A stretch of 8,903 nucleotides of DNA, taken from NCBI GenBank assembly GCA_007131895.1, contig SLPR01000503.1, forward strand, positions 1 through 8,903. The letters run 5' to 3'. Of the stretch, positions 1 to 5,888 are shown one piece after another. The notes under the pieces were generated by a model that was not told the DNA's origin, did not search any database, and saw only the letters and a list, made by a program, of their open reading frames with translations. The position numbers and the translations under genes are program-made. The DNA comes from Bacteroidales bacterium. Lineage in GTDB: Bacteria > Bacteroidota > Bacteroidia > Bacteroidales > UBA7960. How positions within the stretch are numbered: position 1 is the first letter of the stretch; each line of letters starts with the position of its first letter.

Positions 1-20
1 TAAAAATATTTACGCACCAT
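1..20 (-). CDS. 5' end of an unidentified ORF running off the left edge
   Basis: On the minus strand an ATG at 20-18 opens a frame that reads M-V-R-K-Y-F and then leaves the window. It is preceded at a suitable distance by a purine-rich stretch (GGAAGAGGTGAGA), which could act as a ribosome binding site. A convincing promoter lies upstream at 111-140 with no other long gene between, so something is transcribed leftward here. Only six codons are visible, so no product can be named. The alternative is that the real gene begins at 87 and is disrupted by a frameshift. Confidence is low because the coding part is so short. Confidence 0.25.
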
Positions 21-87
21 TCTCACCTCTTCCGGGAATCAGAAGAATAATAAAAATCGTAAAAATGGCGATATAAAGTTTATGCAT
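10..87 (-). CDS. 25-codon signal-peptide-like small ORF overlapping the next ORF
   Basis: The frame starts at ATG 87-85, about 17-20 bases after the predicted transcription start of the promoter at 111-140. It begins MHKLYIAIFTIFIILLI, continues for eight more residues (PGRGENGA) and stops at TAA (12-10). The N-terminus has one lysine followed by a strongly hydrophobic run, like a signal peptide or a single membrane segment. It overlaps the start of the ORF beginning at 20 by 11 bases, in another frame. It could be a true small membrane peptide, a leader ORF coupled to translation of the next gene, or the signal peptide of a gene split by a frameshift. I cannot choose between these from 87 bases. 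Confidence 0.3.
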   Translation of the reverse strand: MHKLYIAIFTIFIILLIPGRGENGA

Positions 88-110
88 TGTCTTTTCGTTT
101 TTGCAAGTTG

Positions 111-140
111 CAAATGTAAATGAAAATTGTAAAAAACAAA
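111..140 (-). promoter_or_regulatory. Bacteroidota-type promoter reading leftward
   Basis: On the minus strand the -7 box is TACATTTG (118-111), an exact match to TAnnTTTG. An exact TTTG -33 box lies at 140-137, with an 18-base spacer. The predicted start of transcription is near 104-106, a short distance upstream of the ATG at 87. This is the best-formed promoter in the window and is divergent from mnmA. Confidence 0.6.
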
Positions 141-359
141 CATTTTTGTGCAATTAATTTAAACTGATGTTTGTGAAAATTATTTAAAACACATATAGTC
201 AGTAGATTATGAGGTGTAATTATTTTTTTAAATGCATTGCTGACCGGTAAATTGGTTAAGGCTATATCTGCAAGCTCAAATTATGGGTTCAATCCGAAAA
301 CGGGTTTTCGGTAGTTGGTTTTAATCTTGTAGTTTTTAATCTGCTGATTAGTAATTAAA

Positions 360-367
360 TATGTTTG
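360..367 (+). promoter_or_regulatory. Possible distal -7 box for mnmA
   Basis: TATGTTTG matches TAnnTTTG exactly and lies about 70 bases before the mnmA start, which would give a conventional 5' leader. The expected -33 TTTG is absent; only a T-run at 333-337 is present, with a spacer of about 22 bases. It competes with the box at 427-434. Confidence 0.25.
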
Positions 368-426
368 TGTAAACTCGAGGAATCATTGGGCAATTAACTT
401 TTTAGAGTCGACTCAAGGATAAATCG

Positions 427-434
427 TAATTTTG
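427..434 (+). promoter_or_regulatory. -7 box almost abutting the mnmA start codon
   Basis: TAATTTTG matches TAnnTTTG exactly and ends four bases before the ATG of mnmA. In Bacteroidota transcription usually begins a few bases after this box, so RNA would start at or beside the ATG and be leaderless or nearly so. The -33 region is poor (a T-run at 399-403). An AAGGA at 414-418 is too far from the ATG (20 bases) to serve as a ribosome binding site. Confidence 0.4.
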
Positions 435-438
435 CACC

Positions 439-1632
439 ATGCAGAAAAAAGTAATCATCGGATTGTCAGGGGGAGTGGACTCCAGCGTTGCTGCCTGGCT
501 GCTTAAAGAGCAGGGCTATGATGTAACGGCCCTTTTTATGATCAACTGGAAGGACAGCAGCGTCACTCTCTCGGGCGATTGCTCCTGGGAAGAAGATATC
601 ATCCTGGCGCAACTGGTGGCCCGCAAAATCGGAATCCCCCTGGAAGTGGTAGATTCAACGGATAAGTACAAGGAAAGTGTGGTAGAATACATGTTCTCTG
701 AGTATGAAAAAGGGCGTACCCCCAATCCCGATGTTTTGTGCAACCGGGAAATCAAATTTGATGTATTTCATGAAGCCGCCAGGAAATTTGGCGCTGATTA
801 CATCGCCACCGGTCATTATGCACGCACCGAAAAACTCACTACGGAAAAAGGTGAAGTAACCCGCTTGCTGGCCGGTACCGACAGCAACAAAGATCAGTCT
901 TACTTCCTTTGTCAGCTCTCGCAGGAGCAACTGAACAATGTTTTATTTCCCATTGGAGATATCGACAAACCCGAAGTGCGCCGCATAGCAGCAAAACTGG
1001 AACTGGCTTCCGCCCATAAAAAAGATTCGCAGGGGATTTGTTTTGTGGGGAAAGTGGATTTGCCCACTTTCCTGCAGCAAAAGCTTGCGCCTAAAACCGG
1101 GCAGGTGATCGAAATTGATGAGAATGACCCCGTTTTACTGGATATTTGCCGTCAGTTTGATGAACTGGACAAGTCTATGCCTGAGAGGGTTTGTGGCGAA
1201 TTTGATTTCTCGAAAATGGAAGGTGTCGCAGCCGGAGAACACCCAGGTGCCCATTATTATACCGTTGGCCAGCGCAAAGGGCTCAATATAGGAGGCAAGC
1301 TGAAACCCTTGTTCGTGCTGGGTACCGATGTGGAGAATAATATCGTATACGTAGGGCAGGGGCACGATCATCCCGGCCTTAACCGCAAGGGGCTTTTTGT
1401 TGCCAAAGATGAAATCCACTGGATACGGCCTGACCTGGCTCTGCAACCCGGCGAGGAAAAACAATGCCGTGCCCGCATCCGCTACCGCCAGGAATTGCAG
1501 GATGCCACCCTGGTAATGCACGAAAACGGGCTCTACATCCTTTTCGATCAGCTGCAACGTGGCGTCGCCGCAGGGCAATTTGCTGCCTGGTATTACGACG
1601 ATGAGGTGGTGGGCTCGGGGGTGATTCGTTAA
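439..1632 (+). CDS. mnmA: tRNA-specific 2-thiouridylase MnmA
   Basis: This cytoplasmic enzyme uses ATP and a persulfide sulfur to thiolate position 2 of wobble U34 in tRNA-Lys, -Glu and -Gln. The 397-residue product starts with the ATP-binding PP-loop SGGVDSS (residues 10-16). The conserved GRTPNPDVLCN segment contains Asp98 and catalytic Cys101. GHYAR (125-129) and DQSYFL (152-157) follow, then KKDSQGICFVG with the second catalytic Cys201, and the YYTVGQRKGL motif (273-282) with the C-terminal beta-barrel domain. The start is fixed by the PP-loop lying immediately after a short beta strand, as in the family. It is about 30 residues longer than E. coli MnmA. The extra length sits around residues 228-262, between the catalytic domain and the GQRKG segment, and I recall similar segments in other Bacteroidota MnmA proteins. 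No sulfur-relay gene is adjacent. The reading frame is intact and identification is secure. Confidence 0.97.
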   Translation: MQKKVIIGLSGGVDSSVAAWLLKEQGYDVTALFMINWKDSSVTLSGDCSWEEDIILAQLVARKIGIPLEVVDSTDKYKESVVEYMFSEYEKGRTPNPDVLCNREIKFDVFHEAARKFGADYIATGHYARTEKLTTEKGEVTRLLAGTDSNKDQSYFLCQLSQEQLNNVLFPIGDIDKPEVRRIAAKLELASAHKKDSQGICFVGKVDLPTFLQQKLAPKTGQVIEIDENDPVLLDICRQFDELDKSMPERVCGEFDFSKMEGVAAGEHPGAHYYTVGQRKGLNIGGKLKPLFVLGTDVENNIVYVGQGHDHPGLNRKGLFVAKDEIHWIRPDLALQPGEEKQCRARIRYRQELQDATLVMHENGLYILFDQLQRGVAAGQFAAWYYDDEVVGSGVIR

Positions 1633-1642
1633 AATTTGCTTT

Positions 1643-1680
1643 GGTAAGGACTCTTGCCTGTGTTGATAAGATAGTTTTTT
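1643..1680 (+). terminator. Weak candidate terminator after mnmA
   Basis: A short stem, GGTAAG paired with CTTGCC across a GACT loop (1643-1658, one G-U pair), begins ten bases after the mnmA stop. A run of six T residues follows only at 1675-1680, too far from the stem for a classic intrinsic terminator. The remaining bases up to 1818 contain nothing else I can identify. Confidence 0.2.
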
Positions 1681-1818
1681 AAATTTAATCGGTCAATACT
1701 GATAAAAAATTACTGTTTGCCGGTATAAAGAAAATATTGATACTTTTCACACTTTAGATTACTCACTCCCCCTCTATCAGACACGAACCCTTTCATTTCG
1801 ATCCGGCTTTTTTGCGGG

Positions 1819-2119
1819 AGAGACCACAAAGTAGCAGCGAAGCTAAATCTCAAGCTGCTAAAGTATGTCCATTGCAAATACCTGATTTATTATGAGCATT
1901 ACGACGATATCAATCTGGTCATTTCAAAGGAAAAGCAAATTAAGAAATGGGGCAAAGCTAAATCTCAAGCTGCTGCAGTATGTAAATTGCAAATACCTGG
2001 TGTATTATGAGTATTACGACGATATCAATATGGCCATTACAAGGGAAAAGCAAATAAAGAAATGGGGCGAAGTCAAAAAAAACAAACTCAATGAAAAACT
2101 AAACCCCGGATGGAATTGA
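1819..2119 (+). pseudogene. Decayed C-terminal fragment of a GIY-YIG nuclease-like gene, partly duplicated
   Basis: Two adjacent stretches encode the C-terminal half of a small GIY-YIG/URI-type nuclease (YhbQ-like family, usually about 80-100 residues). The second copy reads CKYLVYYEYYDDINMAIT followed by REKQIKKWGEVKKNKLNEK, LNPGWN and a stop at 2117-2119. The first copy (1873-1953) encodes CKYLIYYEHYDDINLVIS and KEKQIKKWG, but its frame then runs into the second copy out of register and stops at TGA 2008-2010. The family signature (YNCKYLVYYE, REKQIK.W, LNP.W) is clear. It includes the Glu of REKQ, which is normally catalytic. The N-terminal half with GIY, YIG and the conserved Arg is missing, and no start codon suits it. 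The 75-codon open frame beginning at 1892 enters copy 1 in a wrong frame, so it is not the real N-terminus. This is a broken gene. Confidence 0.7.
1840..2069 (+). repeat. Imperfect 115-bp tandem duplication
   Basis: Bases 1840-1954 and 1955-2069 align without gaps, with 13 mismatches in 115 positions by hand count (about 89 percent identity). Both copies begin AAGCTAAATCTCAAGCTGCT. A few bases of a third copy (GGCGAAG) follow at 2066-2072. The unit length is not a multiple of three, so the duplication shifts the reading frame by one. Mismatches in coding positions are mostly conservative in the protein, for example H/Y, L/M and K/R, which suggests the copies may have diverged while still under selection or were copied from different relatives. 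Confidence 0.85.
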
Positions 2120-2544
2120 GAGGATGTATCAGTAGAATATGCCATCCCATCCTAATTGTCTAAATCAGATTTTGGATGGTTATTCCTGGTGTTCTGAAGG
2201 ATTTACCACCCAATTTTATAGCGAAATTAAAATACAAACAAACTGTTTTTAAAACAAATACTAAAATTTACTCAATCATATTGTTGCGAATCGTATATAA
2301 AAATGCCATTCCGATAAGGGAACTCATAAAGTATCAGGCTTGGAATCAGATTGTGTCATTAATTTCCGGACAGTTCAAACTTGCATGAGCAGCGTGCTTA
2401 CAAAAGACAATAAAAATTGGGTCAAAAGATGCAGCGGGTCGGCTTAAATGTTAAGGCAACCGGCATAAGAGGGCCGAGGCACTTTTAGGGTGAGTAGAAT
2501 ATTCCGACCGTTGGAAAAGATGTTATGCCCTGAAGCTATTGGGG
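2120..2544. other. 425-base stretch without a supported gene
   Basis: A 70-codon open frame at 2176-2388 (+) has no recognisable motif, no good ribosome binding site, and is rich in Ile and Lys as expected from random AT-rich sequence; I do not call it a gene. Short inverted repeats are present: AGGATG at 2120-2125 with CATCCT at 2147-2152, and TTATGCC at 2523-2529 with GGCATAA at 2462-2468. Neither is followed by a T-run on the relevant strand. No clear terminator for the FISUMP gene ending at 2545 can be seen. The composition shifts from AT-rich to more GC-rich near 2430, so this may be an old junction. Confidence 0.4.
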
Positions 2545-3828
2545 TTATTCTGCACGTGTATTTCTGATGCACCTTATTGAGAATCCTCTTTCGCGGTTTG
2601 TGCTTGCCCTGAGGATGCTGCCGTAGGCATAGTCGAAATCGCGGTAATAAACTGTTTGTGCAGAGTGCGGGGTTGCGGTCCACCAGTAGCCCACAAATCC
2701 CATGAGGGCATAGGAGCCACCCGTGCCGCGGTGCCCGCCTGGCAACCCGGCGAATCCCACCAGGTCGTTGCCATAATGTACGTCATGAGCGTTCCATCGC
2801 GGATGCAGCTGGGTGTCGCAATCGCCTCCCAGGGGTGAGTTCTGCTGCCTGCACGATTTGAGGGCGTTAGCAGCATTGTCTGTGGTGACCTCATCATACT
2901 GGCTCACCAGGTAATTACTCATTTGTGTCCATTCTTCGTCAGTGGGTATACGCCAACCTGCCGGACACAAACCTGCCGGATTGTCGACAGCATACCAGTT
3001 GTAAAGGGCTCCGTAAGAATCCAGCATTTGCTCTTCCGACCCTATGCCATCGATGTTTTCGTGGGGGTGCACGGCAAAGGCACCGCTGGTGTTGTTTTGC
3101 CATTCAGAGCCTGATAGCCCTGTTTCAATGGGTGTGCCATCGGCAAATTTGGAGGTACGCAGGTTTCGGGCCATCCATACATGGGCTCCCAGGGTAATCA
3201 ACGGGTAAAAGTTGCCGTCAATGTCATAGACTCCCTCTGTGTAGTCATTTTCGGAGGGAGGGTCTACCCAATGAGGTAATCCGTTTTGCATGTTAAGCAC
3301 CTGTCCTTCTTCACCAGGAGGAAGTGTTTGCCAGCCGTTTTCCCCGTAAAACAGGATACCTCCCTGCACCGGGTCCGCCACCGAAATGAAGCCAGAGAGG
3401 TCGGGTGTGCCTGTAAGGTCTTCGTAATCTCCGCTGAATGCTCCTGCTGATGTGCGGGCATGCAGGGCATATGGTACACTTAGCAGGCGTGAGGTGCCGG
3501 TTTCAACGCCATTTACAACCGAACGGATATAATATATATGCTGACCCCACAGAAAGTCCTCCATGGAATTTAAAGAGCCTACTGCCAGGCTTACCATGCC
3601 CTGGGGGCTGGTGAGGGCGTGATGGGTTTCGTGGAAAACCTCCTGCCCATCAATGGAATCCCTGATGAGCACTATGTCAATGGTAACGTTTTCAGAAACA
3701 ATAAGCTGTCCCTGGGTGTCGCGTAGCACAGCCTGGTAATTAAACGCTGCCGGCGGTTGGGAAATTGACTGATTGACAAGCAGAAGACACAAGCAGCATA
3801 AAACGAATAGGCGAGGTATGGATTTCAT
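2545..3828 (-). CDS. Secreted FISUMP-domain protein (427 aa)
   Basis: This is an exported protein of unknown function with a Fibrobacter succinogenes major paralogous (FISUMP, TIGR02145-type) domain. Residues 1-23 form a signal peptide (hydrophobic core FVLCCLCLLLV). The cysteines are not in a proper lipobox, so I expect ordinary signal peptidase cleavage. Residues 28-124 (FNYQAVLRD ... LLSVPYALHA) form the N-terminal domain often found before FISUMP domains in Bacteroidota. Residues 130-148 (FSGDYEDLTGTPDLSGF) resemble linker motifs of trimeric tail-fibre-like proteins. Residues 157-187 match the GN-W-LP-GEEGQVL-PHW linker. The FISUMP domain spans about 199-422: DIDGNFYPLITLG, WMARNLRTSKF, YGALYNWYAV, LCPAGWRIPTDEEW, GLPGGHRG, GYWWTATP and GFSIRCIR. 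No type IX C-terminal sorting domain is seen. It is the second gene of a pair, 42 bases after its paralogue, and lacks the B-repeat found there. Confidence 0.88.
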   Translation of the reverse strand: MKSIPRLFVLCCLCLLLVNQSISQPPAAFNYQAVLRDTQGQLIVSENVTIDIVLIRDSIDGQEVFHETHHALTSPQGMVSLAVGSLNSMEDFLWGQHIYYIRSVVNGVETGTSRLLSVPYALHARTSAGAFSGDYEDLTGTPDLSGFISVADPVQGGILFYGENGWQTLPPGEEGQVLNMQNGLPHWVDPPSENDYTEGVYDIDGNFYPLITLGAHVWMARNLRTSKFADGTPIETGLSGSEWQNNTSGAFAVHPHENIDGIGSEEQMLDSYGALYNWYAVDNPAGLCPAGWRIPTDEEWTQMSNYLVSQYDEVTTDNAANALKSCRQQNSPLGGDCDTQLHPRWNAHDVHYGNDLVGFAGLPGGHRGTGGSYALMGFVGYWWTATPHSAQTVYYRDFDYAYGSILRASTNRERGFSIRCIRNTRAE

Positions 3829-3870
3829 GGTAAAAGGTTTTTCAGGATTTTGATTTTCTTTTCAGACGGT

Positions 3871-5346
3871 TTAGGGTAGCTGTTTTATGCATCTTATGCT
3901 CAGTCCAAAAGTTTTTCCGCCGTTGTTCTGATGAAAGTTGCCGTTGTCATGGCCAAGAAAGCGATACCACGCCTGGGTGTCAGAGCTTTCGGTTGTTGCC
4001 CACCAGTAGCCAATAGTGCCGATACCGAAATAGGATCCCCCGGTGAGTCTTACTGCTGCAGGCAATGCAGAGAAACCGTGATCATCTGTGCCATATTGGG
4101 TAGAATGAGCATTCCAGCGGGGGTGTATCTGAGTGTTGCAATCACCTTCCAGTGGAGAATTGACCTGTCGGCAGGACTTTAGTTCATTACCCGATAAGAT
4201 AGCTGCTCCCAGCTGGCTCCACTCATCGTGGGTGGGTACAGCCCATCCTGCGGGGCATAGTCCGCGTGGGTCGCTGGTGGCATACCAGTTGTAAAGCCTA
4301 CCGTATGCCTGAATCATTTCCTCTTCACTGTCAATGCCCGATGCACTGGTATAGGGATATACAGCCATTGCGCCCTCTGTGGTGGCAGCCCATTGGGAAT
4401 TGATCAGGCCGGTTACAATGTCAGAGCCATCCCGGTAGCGGGTGGTACGCAGGTTTTCAGCCATCCACTCGCGGCCTCCAAGGGTTATCACAGGATACAC
4501 ATTGCCATCGATATCGGTAACGGTGACCGGTTCTTCCTCAAATTCCTCAAAGTGGGCAGTGAGTGTTATTTCGTGTGCAGGCATCTCAAATTCAATGGTG
4601 TGAGTTGTTCCCAGGGTGCTGCCTGTTTCATCCGTCCACTGTATAAAAATGTAGTCCTGATGGGCAATGGCAGTGATGGTCGCCGTATAGCCCTGAGGAT
4701 AGCTTCCTGCTCCCTGGGTGAAACCGGCACCGGGCGGGTCAACCAGGAGATTCAGCGGCCAGGTTTGCGGCCCTGAGGCAAGGTCTGTCCACTGGGGCTC
4801 TCCCTCAGTAACCAACAGGTACTGGCCGTCTTCCCCCGCGGGTATGATAAGCCATTGCCCGTTGAGATATACCGCTAAATCGCCGGTATCGGCCCCCGGT
4901 ATGCTTATATAGCCCGAAAGATCGGGAAGGTTGACCAGGTCGTCATAGCTGCCTTTGAAATCTTCTTCCGAAGCCAGGGCATGCATGGCCATGGGCACAC
5001 TCATGAGTTGGCTTACGCCCATTACTTCTCCATTGAGAATAATGCGCAGAAAATAAATGTCTTCGCCCCAGGCAATGATGTCGAGCGACTCTACAGAGCC
5101 GATCGCAAGGCTGATCAATCCGTTTGCATCTGTTTGAATAGAATGGGATTCTGAAAAAACAACGGCTCCTTCCGGGCTGCCCTTGAGGATCTGGGCCTCA
5201 AGGGTTACCTGCTCAAGAGCAATGGCAGAACCATCGGGATGGCGCAATACTGCCTGATAATGAAAAGGTCCCGGGGTTAAGGCTGAAAGCGATGATGCCC
5301 ATAATCCCAGTAAAAGCGACAGTAAAAGGGTTTTTTTTAAACTCAT
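3871..5346 (-). CDS. Secreted FISUMP-domain protein with InlB-type B-repeat (491 aa)
   Basis: This is a paralogue of the downstream 427-aa protein and also of unknown function, probably extracellular or surface-associated. I chose the start MSLKKTLLLSLLLGLWASSL because it gives a standard signal peptide. The frame is open to an ATG at 5424, but that would put 26 residues before the signal peptide and overlap the predicted -7 box. Residues 28-124 (FHYQAVLRH ... LMSVPMAMHA) are the N-terminal domain. Residues 130-147 (FKGSYDDLVNLPDLSGYI) are the fibre-like linker. Residues 198-266 (LNLLVDPPGAG ... EITLTAHF) match a divergent InlB B-repeat, with the usual GY-TATITAIA, FIQWTD and FEMPAHEITLTAHF pattern. 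An acidic stretch (EEFEEEP) then leads into the FISUMP domain, about 276-487: DIDGNVYPVITLG, WMAENLRTTRY, YGRLYNWYAT, LCPAGWAVPTHDEW, GYWWATTES and GLSIRCIK. Both paralogues share an unusual insert around LKSCRQ.NSPL.GDC.TQ.HPRWNAH, which marks them as close relatives. Confidence 0.88.
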   Translation of the reverse strand: MSLKKTLLLSLLLGLWASSLSALTPGPFHYQAVLRHPDGSAIALEQVTLEAQILKGSPEGAVVFSESHSIQTDANGLISLAIGSVESLDIIAWGEDIYFLRIILNGEVMGVSQLMSVPMAMHALASEEDFKGSYDDLVNLPDLSGYISIPGADTGDLAVYLNGQWLIIPAGEDGQYLLVTEGEPQWTDLASGPQTWPLNLLVDPPGAGFTQGAGSYPQGYTATITAIAHQDYIFIQWTDETGSTLGTTHTIEFEMPAHEITLTAHFEEFEEEPVTVTDIDGNVYPVITLGGREWMAENLRTTRYRDGSDIVTGLINSQWAATTEGAMAVYPYTSASGIDSEEEMIQAYGRLYNWYATSDPRGLCPAGWAVPTHDEWSQLGAAILSGNELKSCRQVNSPLEGDCNTQIHPRWNAHSTQYGTDDHGFSALPAAVRLTGGSYFGIGTIGYWWATTESSDTQAWYRFLGHDNGNFHQNNGGKTFGLSIRCIKQLP

Positions 5347-5349
5347 TGT

Positions 5350-5459
5350 GCAGGTATTGGTAAATAAAGGTTTTTTAATGGAGAGCCATCTTTCAGGAGG
5401 AATGATTCCGACTGTACCCTGCAAAAATGGTTGAATATTTTATGATTAGCAATACCTGC
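5350..5459. repeat. 10-bp inverted repeat flanking the FISUMP promoter
   Basis: GCAGGTATTG at 5350-5359 is the exact reverse complement of CAATACCTGC at 5450-5459. The roughly 90 bases between them contain the predicted -7 box (5422-5429). The right arm is also the start of the 24-base-period direct repeat. The arms are short, so this may be chance or a regulator site present in three copies. Confidence 0.4.
5422..5452 (-). promoter_or_regulatory. Likely promoter of the FISUMP gene pair
   Basis: On the minus strand the sequence CATTTTTG (5429-5422) matches TAnnTTTG at all but the first base. TTG at 5452-5450 lies 20 bases upstream in the -33 position. Transcription would start near 5415, giving a leader of about 70 bases to the ATG at 5346, and would exclude the upstream in-frame ATG at 5424. 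Confidence 0.4.
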
Positions 5460-5496
5460 CAGTACTTATTTTGTAATACCTGCCAGTACTTATTTT
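5451..5496. repeat. Two-copy direct repeat, period 24 bases
   Basis: Bases 5451-5472 and 5475-5496 are identical over 22 positions, each beginning AATACCTGCCAGTACTTATT, with two bases between them. The spacing is close to two helical turns and the copies lie directly upstream of, and partly overlap, the -33 region of the FISUMP promoter. This is the usual geometry of a tandem regulator binding site. With only two copies and no spacer it is not a CRISPR array. Confidence 0.75.
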
Positions 5497-5834
5497 AAGA
5501 TTAATTTGCAGGTCATCAAATTAAACTTTGTTTACTTTTAAACATGAACCAAAGGTCATTTCCACCAATTATCACCAGGGAAAGCAATTGAATATAACGT
5601 CAGGTCAAATTTTTGGTTGACCATATTCAGGCAATTTGATAGCCTTTTTATCAGACTTGGAATTGGGTCAGAGTCCGCGAAAATCAACTATGAGCTAATA
5701 AAATAAAAGATCTCACAACGATAAAAATGACCGGTTTTCAGTATGTTCCTTTTATGCCGGCGCAATGGAAAGCAGCCAAATGTATGGTTAATGTTTTGAG
5801 GATGAAAACAAGATGCATTCGTCGAAAAATAAAC
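5497..5834. other. Intergenic stretch between divergent FISUMP and fumarase genes
   Basis: No gene is supported here; the open frame at 5688-5876 (-) has no recognisable features. The clearest structure is the inverted repeat GGTCAA-N8-TTGACC at 5603-5622. AGGTCA also occurs at 5510-5515 and 5550-5555, within CAGGTCA and AAAGGTCA contexts, and CAGGTCA recurs at 5601-5607. The palindrome lacks a following T-run on the plus strand, so it looks more like an operator than a terminator. Confidence 0.4.
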
Positions 5835-5842
5835 TATATTTG
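5835..5842 (+). promoter_or_regulatory. -7 box of the fumarase promoter
   Basis: TATATTTG matches TAnnTTTG exactly and lies 46 bases before the fumarase ATG, giving a leader of roughly 40 bases. No good -33 TTTG is present at the expected place; the nearest match, TTCG at 5818-5821, leaves a spacer of only 13 bases. Regulation may therefore depend on an activator. Confidence 0.5.
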
Positions 5843-5888
5843 TATCAGGAAAAACAAAGAATAGAGTACTAACCAAAACCCATGCATC

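Noticed and set aside
1892..2119. 75-codon open frame as a complete gene
   Set aside because: Its first third reads the first duplication copy in the wrong frame; only the latter part matches the GIY-YIG C-terminus, so the start is an artefact of the duplication.
2176..2388. 70-codon open frame on the plus strand
   Set aside because: No recognisable motif, no ribosome binding site or promoter box, and amino-acid content as expected from AT-rich non-coding DNA.
2462..2529. GGCATAA/TTATGCC pair as terminator of the FISUMP genes
   Set aside because: Seven-base arms with a loop of over 50 bases and no adjacent T-run on the minus strand.
2574..2897. Alternative-frame open frames over the FISUMP genes (also 2444-2683, 2925-3197, 4393-4776)
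   Set aside because: They overlap a well-supported coding frame and have no family motifs; they are shadows of GC-richer coding DNA.
5347..5424. Upstream start (ATG 5424) for the longer FISUMP protein
   Set aside because: It would place 26 polar residues before a textbook signal peptide and lies inside the predicted -7 box; ATG 5346 is far more likely.
5451..5496. CRISPR-like repeat
   Set aside because: Only two copies separated by two bases; no spacers and no cas genes.
5688..5876. 62-codon open frame on the minus strand
   Set aside because: It overlaps the fumarase promoter, has no family features and is rich in residues typical of random AT-rich translation.
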